A stretch of 64,000 nucleotides of DNA, taken from Ignavibacteriales bacterium (GTDB taxonomy: Bacteria; Bacteroidota; Ignavibacteria; Ignavibacteriales; SURF-24). Under the pieces are notes generated by a model. That model had not been told where the DNA came from, made no database searches, and worked only from the letters and a program-made list of their open reading frames with translations. The stretch is taken from positions 124,001 through 188,000 of the forward strand of contig JAPLFH010000006.1 in assembly GCA_026390815.1 (NCBI GenBank), in the 5' to 3' direction. Shown here piece by piece: positions 45,426 to 52,694 of the stretch. Both the position numbers and the translations under genes were made by a program. Numbering within the stretch: the first letter of the stretch is position 1; each line of letters opens with the position of its first letter.

Positions 45426-45908
45426 ATGACAAAAAAAACCAACCGAAGAGAATTACGAGAAAAAGTTCTTCAGATTTTGTATGCTTTTGAGATGAACAGC
45501 GAAGGATTAGTTTCTTTAACTGAAGGAATGCTTTCTGATGTTGAAGAAAAAAGTGATAAAGATTTTTGTCGCCTCCTTATTGATAATGTCCTTGCCCACC
45601 ATAAAGCATTAGACAAACGTATCAGTGAACGTGTAGATAACTGGGAGATGAATCGAATTGCCTTGATCGATAAAATACTTCTAAGAATGTGCATTGCGGA
45701 AATATTATTTTTCCCGGATATCCCACCTAAAGTTTCCATAAACGAGGTTATTGAAATCTCTAAAAATTTCAGCACACCAAACAGCGGAAAATTTATTAAT
45801 GGAATTCTTGATTCAATCCTTGCTGAATTAAAAGCAAGCGGTAATTTGAGCAAAACTGGCAGGGGATTGGTTGATGAATCCATAAGGAAAAATACTGAGA
45901 CTGATTAA
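45426..45908 (+). CDS. nusB: Transcription antitermination factor NusB
   Basis: A 160-residue RNA-binding antitermination factor that works with NusE (S10) at boxA sequences of rRNA operons. It shows the family start RRELREKVLQILYAFEMN and the later ALIDKILLRMCIAEILFF and KVSINEVIEISKNFSTPNSGKFINGILD motifs, an all-helical fold of usual length. Its stop overlaps the ATG of the next gene by one base. Confidence 0.94.
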   Translation: MTKKTNRRELREKVLQILYAFEMNSEGLVSLTEGMLSDVEEKSDKDFCRLLIDNVLAHHKALDKRISERVDNWEMNRIALIDKILLRMCIAEILFFPDIPPKVSINEVIEISKNFSTPNSGKFINGILDSILAELKASGNLSKTGRGLVDESIRKNTETD

Positions 45909-47125
45909 TGAAAAATCGCTGGAAGATTTTTGTATGGACTTTATACGATTTTGCTAATACATCCTTTTCAATTGTTGTTGTAACGGCAATCTTTGCCGTC
46001 TATTTTAAGAAAACAATTTCTGGTGGTGAGGCTATAGGTGATTTTTATTGGAGCCTTGCCACAAGCATCTCAATGATTATTACTGCTATTATTTCTCCAA
46101 TTTTGGGTGCCATTGCTGATCACTCCGCTGGAAAAAAAAGATTCCTTTTATTTTTTACAATTCTCTGTATTGTAGGCACAGCGTCATTATACTTTACCGG
46201 ATCTGGTGCAATTTTTTTGGCGATGATAATTTTTATACTTTCCAATGTTGGTTTTGAAGCTGCACTTGTTTTTTATGATTCATTCTTACCAGAATTAACA
46301 GAGCCAAAAAATTATGGAAGAGTTAGCGGATATGGTTTTGCGATGGGTTATCTTGGTTCATTTGCCACGCTTGCTATTGCTTTACCATTTGTAAAAAATG
46401 ATATGGTAAAGGAAACTTTTCCGTTGGCAGCTCTTTTCTTTTTAATTTTTGCCATTCCAATTTTTATATTCTTAAAGGATAACCGGAAAAATGTTGTTAT
46501 AGAAGAATCTTATTTTAAAATTGGCTTTAATCGCGTTTATAATACAATAACCCACTTAAAAAATTATAAAAACCTTACCACATTTCTTCTGGCATTTTTC
46601 TTTTATATAGAAGGAGTAAACACAGTTATTTTTTTTGCAGGAAATTATGCAAGCACTACAATTGGTTTTTCTGCAACTGAAGTATTAATATTCTTCCTTA
46701 CAGTACAATCAACCGCAATTATTGGCTCAATATTATTTGGAATTGTGTCAGATTCAATCGGGCAGAAAAAGACAATTATAATTTCTTTGTTCCTGTGGCT
46801 TGGAACAATTATTTATGCTTTCTTTGTTAAAGATAAGACCAATTTTTACATCGTTGGATTATTAGCTGGCAGCGTTATGGGGGCAACACAATCTACTAGT
46901 CGTAGTTTAATGAGTAAATTAACACCAGAAGATAAAAAAACAGAGTTCTTTGGTTTTTATTCCTTTTTTGGAAAAAGTTCGGCAGTGTTAGGTCCACTCG
47001 TATTTGGATTAGTTAGTTATATAACTAACAGTCAAAGAGTGGCAATTCTATCGATGACATTCTTTTTTATTGTGGGAATAATTCTTCTTACTAAAGTAAA
47101 AGACCCTAAAACTTTACTGAACTAA
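45908..47125 (+). CDS. MFS transporter of the UMF1/Atg22-like type
   Basis: A 405-residue membrane protein with 12 predicted membrane segments. WTLYDFANTSFSIVVVTAIF at the start, a conserved acidic GAIADHSAGKKR loop and GSVMGATQSTSRSLMSKLTP are characteristic of the UMF1 family, related to yeast vacuolar effluxer Atg22. The substrate is unknown. It overlaps nusB by one base and is convergent with the M50-like protease gene 37 bases away. Confidence 0.9.
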   Translation: MKNRWKIFVWTLYDFANTSFSIVVVTAIFAVYFKKTISGGEAIGDFYWSLATSISMIITAIISPILGAIADHSAGKKRFLLFFTILCIVGTASLYFTGSGAIFLAMIIFILSNVGFEAALVFYDSFLPELTEPKNYGRVSGYGFAMGYLGSFATLAIALPFVKNDMVKETFPLAALFFLIFAIPIFIFLKDNRKNVVIEESYFKIGFNRVYNTITHLKNYKNLTTFLLAFFFYIEGVNTVIFFAGNYASTTIGFSATEVLIFFLTVQSTAIIGSILFGIVSDSIGQKKTIIISLFLWLGTIIYAFFVKDKTNFYIVGLLAGSVMGATQSTSRSLMSKLTPEDKKTEFFGFYSFFGKSSAVLGPLVFGLVSYITNSQRVAILSMTFFFIVGIILLTKVKDPKTLLN

Positions 47126-47162
47126 ACGCAAAAATCTTAATTTGACTTTAGCCGGTAAGCTC

Positions 47163-47837
47163 TCATTTTTGCTTTCTAAAATTAAAGCGCACCAAAAAAT
47201 AAACTACTAAAACAGAGATGATGAAAATTGAAATGCCCCAAATTATTGCTGGCACACCGGTCAAATCAGCTAATATTTGAGCATCTGTTCTTCTGTACTC
47301 TGAAGTAATCAAATCATCTTTGATATCAATTATAGTGTAAAGACAACTTATTGTACCAAGAATTTTAAATAGATATGAATGGACAATATTTGGCAAAATC
47401 CGTGGAGAGAAAAAGAGAATTATCGAGAAGCCAATTGTAAATAGAATTCCAAAGGGACTTTTTATTAATGTTATACAAGCTATTAAAAATATTAAAGAAA
47501 GTACGGTGCAAAAGTATTTACTAAATTTGTATTTATTTGATGAAATAAATAATAACCCGCCTAACAGTAAACTACCAAGGTAGCCGGCACTGGCAATCAA
47601 ATAAGGATTGCCACCTTTAACTAAGCATTCTCCTCCAACCTGATAATCAATTTTAATCTCCGTAACTGATCCACCAGAAACCAGTGCGAAAATGCAATGA
47701 GACAACTCATGAAGTAAAACTACGAAGAGTTTTACTGGATAAATGAAAAAGGAATTCCAAAATAGGTAAGTTATAGTTACAGCAATTAACAGTACTGTAA
47801 CTTCAATTATTGTTTTACCTTTGGAAGAAAGTTTCAT
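47163..47837 (-). CDS. M50-type membrane metalloprotease
   Basis: A 224-residue integral membrane protein with HELSH at residues 43-47 inside the second hydrophobic stretch and about six membrane segments. AGYLGSLLLGGLLF follows at the place of the family's second core region. It belongs to the M50B-like group of small bacterial metallopeptidases whose targets are unknown. The third zinc ligand is not obvious; the Asp in RRTDAQILADLTG is a candidate. It is a single gene by context. Confidence 0.82.
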   Translation of the reverse strand: MKLSSKGKTIIEVTVLLIAVTITYLFWNSFFIYPVKLFVVLLHELSHCIFALVSGGSVTEIKIDYQVGGECLVKGGNPYLIASAGYLGSLLLGGLLFISSNKYKFSKYFCTVLSLIFLIACITLIKSPFGILFTIGFSIILFFSPRILPNIVHSYLFKILGTISCLYTIIDIKDDLITSEYRRTDAQILADLTGVPAIIWGISIFIISVLVVYFLVRFNFRKQK

Positions 47838-48265
47838 TTACATTTATAAAAATTGTAAACAAAGATAATAAATAGAGATTACCGGTTCTATAATAATTTT
47901 TTAGATTTAATAAATAGAATTTTTATTTTTCTGCTAGTAATTTGTCTCAATTGGTTTAATATTTTAGAACAGTTGAAAGAAATTAAATCATTTTTACTCT
48001 TGCCTAATTTGCAAAGATCCTCATCCACAAAAAAAATATTTTGTGCAAAAAACGAATTATGAACTAACTTATTAACATATTTTACTGATAATTCTTCAGT
48101 TACAAATTACTATCGCACAAGATGATGAACGCATAAGGCAATTTGAATTAGTGATTTGAAAAGTTGTTTTGTTATATCAAAGAATGCAAAGGATCAATTG
48201 TTACTGGCAATTTAATTATATTAATTTATAAAAATCAGGATTTTATATTATAACATGAGGATTAA
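47838..48265. other. Intergenic, nothing recognised
   Basis: A 428-base divergent spacer between the M50-like gene and a small lipoprotein gene. It contains short A/T-rich stretches and no convincing open frame. A segment near 48150-48200 weakly resembles one at about 60605-60650 (GTGATTTG ... ATCAAA.GATGCAA), perhaps a degraded repeat. Confidence 0.45.
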
Positions 48266-48667
48266 ATGAAACCATATCTATTTTTTTTAACATTTATAGT
48301 AATATTCTATTTTACTGCATGTAATGAGAATGATGCGGTTGTTGGTTCCAATAGTGACCGACAAATATCCAGCCTCAGTTTTATTGTTGATACAACTTAT
48401 TTAGATGGTTCCTCTAAAAGATTGGTCGCTAAAGGAATTGTACAAAACAATACTAATTCAACCGTCAGTTCACCTTGGTATGTTGAAGCCCAGTTTTTTA
48501 CAGATACTGCACAAAAAACTAAATTAGGTGGTAACAATACTCAAATAGGTGTGCCATTATCAAAAGGACAATCAACATTTTGGACCATAGAGTTTTATTC
48601 TTCAAATGTAGATGTTACTAAATACCCTAATTTTAGTGTTGGTGAATTACGAGGAATATACAAGTAA
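48266..48667 (+). CDS. Small lipoprotein, FxLYD-like
   Basis: A 133-residue lipoprotein with lipobox YFTAC (Cys near residue 19). The remaining roughly 110 residues form a beta-rich domain (VAKGIVQNNTNSTVSSPWYV, GVPLSKGQSTFWTIEF) that fits the FxLYD/immunoglobulin-like domain found in small envelope lipoproteins. Function unknown. It begins with ATG after an AGGATTAA-type site. A decayed T9SS tail follows 11 bases after the stop. Confidence 0.78.
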   Translation: MKPYLFFLTFIVIFYFTACNENDAVVGSNSDRQISSLSFIVDTTYLDGSSKRLVAKGIVQNNTNSTVSSPWYVEAQFFTDTAQKTKLGGNNTQIGVPLSKGQSTFWTIEFYSSNVDVTKYPNFSVGELRGIYK

Positions 48668-48678
48668 GATGGGACCTT

Positions 48679-48819
48679 TTGAAAATATTTAATTCATTTA
48701 GTGAAGAAATAGAAATTCTGGCATGTGAAATAAAGAAAGCAGGAGTACATAAAATAAACTCGATTGAAACCAGGTTGACCAATGGTGTTTTTTTATACCA
48801 GCTAAAGGTTATAAATTAA
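48679..48819 (+). pseudogene. Orphan T9SS sorting-domain fragment
   Basis: 46 codons without a start encode LKIFNSFSEEIEILACEI, then KKAGVHKI, and end with LTNGVFLYQLKVIN and a stop. This is the C-terminal two-thirds of a type IX secretion sorting domain (compare KVYDVIGNEIAILVN...GIYYYVLR in the gene at 33667). The body of the protein is gone and it is in a different frame from the lipoprotein upstream. It is a remnant of a deleted secreted-protein gene. Confidence 0.7.
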
Positions 48820-48911
48820 TGGAACTACTTTAACATAAGTAATTTCCTTTTGTTCATAAAAAAAATTGAAAGAAAACTTGTTCATCATTTGCTACACTAA
48901 GAATGGTGTAA

Positions 48912-49925
48912 CTATAATTTTTTAATTTCTACGCCAAACTTAAATGTTTTTAATTGACCAGGTTTAAGAATGATCTTATCTGACAATTCTGGACGATTAT
49001 AACTGTTTGTAATATATTCAACTGGTTCTATAGCTATGGATTTTCGTGGACGATATTTTACTTCATCGCCGGTAAAAGCATAAATAACTCCACCTTTCTG
49101 AAAAACAATTATTTGTATTCCTGTTATTTCATCAGTTAGCTTTGTTCTGGCAAATCCATCCAAATCGGGAATTATATCAGTGTAACATACATTAACTATT
49201 TTTTTACCAAGTGTATTTTTGTTCAAATCATCAGTTCGGAAATCCAACTCAGGATGTTCGTCCAAATTAGAATATGCTTTTTCACCTATTAGTGGGATAT
49301 ATTTTTCATCCAGTAAAACAATTTTATTAGCTGGAAGTTGTAGAATTAAATTATCAATTCCATCCTCATTAGTCTTAAAATATGGATGCCAGCCGCAAGC
49401 GAATGGAATAGGTGCATCATTAATATTTAATCCTGAAATTTCAACATCAAGTGTATTTTCTTTTAAAGTAAACTTAATTGTTACATCAAGATTGAAGGGA
49501 TAACCAGGGAAAGCTTCTTTTCTTATTTTGTTGGTAAACAATGTAAGAGAAATTTTATCATCAATTGTTTCGATATCTTTTATTTCAAAATCTATCACGC
49601 GAACTAAACCGTGTATTACATCTTTATTAGGATTTATAGGACTGATAAGCTGATAAAGCTTTCCATCGAATTCATAAGTACCACGTTTAATCCTGTTAGA
49701 AAAAGGAGCCATTATGGAAGATCGGGCACCAGCAAGTTCATCAAATTCCTCAGGTGTTTGGTAACCATCAACGATGTTTAGAAGTTTATTGTTAACAGGA
49801 ACAAAATAATTTAGCAGAGTCGCTCCCTTCAATGCAATTTCCGCTTTTGTTCCGTTTAATTCATCACTCAAAATTAATGTCTTATAATTTCCAAATTTAC
49901 TTTCTCTTAGTTCGTATCTACTCAA
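48912..49925 (-). CDS. Aldose 1-epimerase family protein
   Basis: A 337-residue galactose-mutarotase-like protein that interconverts anomers of sugars. Conserved features are the early Arg/Asn patch (SSIMAPFSNRIKRG), the catalytic His region CGWHPYFKTNEDG and a C-terminal IAIEPVEYITNSYNRPE with the Glu expected as base. No signal peptide, so it is cytoplasmic. It is the last gene of the minus-strand carbohydrate locus. The sugar is not determined. Confidence 0.87.
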   Translation of the reverse strand: MSRYELRESKFGNYKTLILSDELNGTKAEIALKGATLLNYFVPVNNKLLNIVDGYQTPEEFDELAGARSSIMAPFSNRIKRGTYEFDGKLYQLISPINPNKDVIHGLVRVIDFEIKDIETIDDKISLTLFTNKIRKEAFPGYPFNLDVTIKFTLKENTLDVEISGLNINDAPIPFACGWHPYFKTNEDGIDNLILQLPANKIVLLDEKYIPLIGEKAYSNLDEHPELDFRTDDLNKNTLGKKIVNVCYTDIIPDLDGFARTKLTDEITGIQIIVFQKGGVIYAFTGDEVKYRPRKSIAIEPVEYITNSYNRPELSDKIILKPGQLKTFKFGVEIKKL

Positions 49926-49942
49926 TTTTGCTCCGGTTATTT

Positions 49943-50128
49943 TTATTCAGTAATTAAATGGTTTCTGGAATCGCACGCAGAACATGTACCTGATGGACAT
50001 AAAAGTTTATTATGGTTCTGTTTAAAGAATGGAATTCCTTTTTTAAGAATAAGTTCAAGCGGGATGTAATAACCTTTTATTTCATTTTGATTAAATGGAT
50101 TAATTAATTTATTTTCAATTAAATTCAT
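49943..50128 (-). CDS. Hypothetical small protein, possibly a gene fragment
   Basis: 61 codons from the first Met; the frame stays open upstream to about 50245 without ATG (…ESDRVAIFGEQQQKEIPGC...). It ends CPSGTCSACDSRNHLITE. The upstream part overlaps an ATTCATTATTCATTGTTCG-type dispersed repeat (about 50210-50245), so the original start may have been replaced. No family recognised. It lies between the epimerase and GH94 genes in the same orientation. Confidence 0.4.
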   Translation of the reverse strand: MNLIENKLINPFNQNEIKGYYIPLELILKKGIPFFKQNHNKLLCPSGTCSACDSRNHLITE

Positions 50129-50279
50129 TTCAAAATTAACAGATGATTTACTGCAGCCAGGGATTTCTTTTTGCTGTTGCTCTCCAAAGATTGCTACTCT
50201 ATCCGACTCAATAATGAATTTAGAATATCGAACAATGAATAATGAATGTTGAAGTCAAAAAGCAATGGTTTATTCGTTC

Positions 50280-52682
50280 CTATATTATTACTTCAATATT
50301 CAACTCTTTCTCTTTGTACTTTTCTACTTCAATCAGGTTCTTCTTTATTTGTTTTCCGTTTACAGTAATTGATTTTACAATGCTGTTCTTTCCATCAGGA
50401 TTTTGAACATGAAGTTTCAAAATTTTCCCTCTGAATTTTCTTTCAGCTTTAAATTCTTTCCACTCAGAAGGAATGCTCGGCGCTATTCTCATTCCTTTTA
50501 ATGTTGGTTGGAAACCAATGATGTAATCTAAACCGATTCGTAACATCCACACAGCAGTTCCTGTTAACCATGAATGGCTTGCCTGTCCTTTAGTTATATG
50601 GTCTGGACTTGTAACATATTCAGCATAAACGTATGGCTCAACTTCATATCTATCGATATCCTGGGCTGAGTTTAACGGCATCATTCGTTTATAGGTTTCA
50701 TACGCGGTTTCAGCATTTCCATTCATTATTGAAGCAAGAATAAACCAGGAAGATGCATGATTAAAGATTGCACCATTTTCTTTCTTACCTGAAACGCATC
50801 GGCTGATCAATCCGATTGAGTCGTCAACCTCAGTGAAAGGTGGAAAACAAATTTGGATTCCTTTCGGTCGGGCTAAATATTTTTTTACAGATTCAAGTGC
50901 TTTATCAGCTCTTTCTTTTGGAGCTAACCCGGATATTACAGACCATGTTTGTGAGTTGATGAAAATTTTTCCTTGAGTATCCTTATGAGTCCCTACTGGT
51001 ATGCCATTATCTCTAAAAGCACGGATATACCATTCACCATCCCAGCAATATTTGTTAGTTATCTTTTCCAACTTTTCATATTCTCTCTTCCATCTTTTTA
51101 ATGTCTTTTTGTCTTTCTTATATTCCAGCAGTTCAAATGTTTTTCTAAGCGCATAAGCTAAAAAGAATGCTCCCCAAACTGTTTCGCCTTTTCCTTTTGG
51201 TCCAATATGATCGAGAGTGTCATTCCAATCGCCTGTCATTATTTTCGGCATCCCACGTTTGGTTGTTGCAGAGAGGGCAAAATCTAACGCTTTAACCATG
51301 TGTTTGTAAACGGTTGCTTTGCCACCATCATAAAAAGTTACTTTTTCATCAAGGATGGAATGGTCGCCGGTTTCGTTTAAATATTCTATCAAACCAAATG
51401 GAATCCAAAGCGGTGTATCTGAATGATTAGTTCTTTCACCATAATCTGTAAGCTTAAAGAAATTATGCAGTGTAGATCCATTCTTAAATTGAAAACGTAA
51501 CGCATTCAGTAGTCTTGTACGGACTCTTTTCGGATCGACCATTACAACTCCAATTATATCCTGGAATTGGTCGCGCATTCCTGTTCCGAATAATAAGCCA
51601 CCATGATAGTAACCAGAGTTTCTTGCCATATCAAACGTAACAGCCGCCTGGTACTGATTCCAAACATTTAACATTGCATTAAATTTTTCGTCCGGTGTAT
51701 TCACCTTTACAGCAGAAAGATGGTTATCCCATTTCGCTTTAAGCTGTTCAAATTTTTTATCCAGAGTTTCAATCTTTATAAGTGATTCCCATTTTAAATT
51801 TTTATATGCATTCTTTTCTTCTTTTGGAACTATCGCCATAATAATGGCAAACTCTGTTGATGCATTAGCATGAAGATCTAATTTTGATTGAAGAGCCGCG
51901 ACAGGATCGCCGGCGGTAATTTCCGTATTCTTCATTGTGCCAGTTTCAATCGATTCAGGATTTGTCTCACTACGCCATCTTCCAATAAAATTATCAAGAC
52001 TTCCATCAAATCCGGTTATTGGTAAAGTTTGGGTAAAAAGTATTCGGTACTTCCAATCAATATTTGGCTGAGCGACTGAAACTTTTCTGTTAAGAACCCA
52101 GTAGCGGCGTGTGGCAACCAGGGCAGAATGTTTTTTATCAAAATAAATTTTAGTAAAATGTTTATCATTTGGTTGGTTGATGATATCGTTCAGAGCGTTT
52201 CCCATCATCAATTCAGTAAAGGAATAAACTTCGAGCTTTCTTGGTTTACCACTTAAATCTTTTAAATTCACTCTCCAGATTTCTGCATTAACATCCTGTG
52301 GTACGAAGTAAGTAATTTCTCCCCTGATACCGAAAATTTCTGTAATGATTTTAGTGTAGCCCTGTCCATGATGGCATTCATATTTATCGTAATTCAGATT
52401 TGTTGTCGGTGCCCAGCTAAGCGACCAGTAATTACCCGTCTCAGTATCTTTTACAATCACATATCTTCCGGGGCGATCCCAGGGTAAACAGTTGTATCGC
52501 ATTCTTGTAATTCTATTATCGCGGGGCGAATCCAGGTAACTAAATCCTCCGCCGGTGTGGGAAATTAATCCAGCATAATGTTCATTCCACATATAATTAA
52601 ACCACGGGCGTGGTGTACGGGGATTAGTAATAATATATTCTCTGTAATCTTCAGAAAAGTGACCATATTTGTTAGGAAACAT
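50280..52682 (-). CDS. GH94 family glycoside phosphorylase
   Basis: An 800-residue cytoplasmic enzyme. It resembles the chitobiose/cellobiose phosphorylases: N-terminal beta-sandwich (YGHFSEDYREYIITNPRTPR, NYWSLSWAPT), then an (alpha/alpha)6 barrel with TGDWNDTLDHIGPKGKGETV carrying the catalytic Asp, and GQASHSWLTGTAVWM near the end. GH94 enzymes cleave beta-linked disaccharides with phosphate to sugar-1-phosphate plus free sugar. A phosphohexomutase and an aldose epimerase are encoded nearby and would process both products. The exact disaccharide is not predictable here. Confidence 0.88.
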   Translation of the reverse strand: MFPNKYGHFSEDYREYIITNPRTPRPWFNYMWNEHYAGLISHTGGGFSYLDSPRDNRITRMRYNCLPWDRPGRYVIVKDTETGNYWSLSWAPTTNLNYDKYECHHGQGYTKIITEIFGIRGEITYFVPQDVNAEIWRVNLKDLSGKPRKLEVYSFTELMMGNALNDIINQPNDKHFTKIYFDKKHSALVATRRYWVLNRKVSVAQPNIDWKYRILFTQTLPITGFDGSLDNFIGRWRSETNPESIETGTMKNTEITAGDPVAALQSKLDLHANASTEFAIIMAIVPKEEKNAYKNLKWESLIKIETLDKKFEQLKAKWDNHLSAVKVNTPDEKFNAMLNVWNQYQAAVTFDMARNSGYYHGGLLFGTGMRDQFQDIIGVVMVDPKRVRTRLLNALRFQFKNGSTLHNFFKLTDYGERTNHSDTPLWIPFGLIEYLNETGDHSILDEKVTFYDGGKATVYKHMVKALDFALSATTKRGMPKIMTGDWNDTLDHIGPKGKGETVWGAFFLAYALRKTFELLEYKKDKKTLKRWKREYEKLEKITNKYCWDGEWYIRAFRDNGIPVGTHKDTQGKIFINSQTWSVISGLAPKERADKALESVKKYLARPKGIQICFPPFTEVDDSIGLISRCVSGKKENGAIFNHASSWFILASIMNGNAETAYETYKRMMPLNSAQDIDRYEVEPYVYAEYVTSPDHITKGQASHSWLTGTAVWMLRIGLDYIIGFQPTLKGMRIAPSIPSEWKEFKAERKFRGKILKLHVQNPDGKNSIVKSITVNGKQIKKNLIEVEKYKEKELNIEVII

Positions 52683-52694
52683 TTTTATCCTTAT

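Noticed and set aside
49219-49503. Plus-strand frame inside the aldose epimerase gene
   Set aside because: Antisense shadow of a clear family member; Ser-rich translation without motifs.
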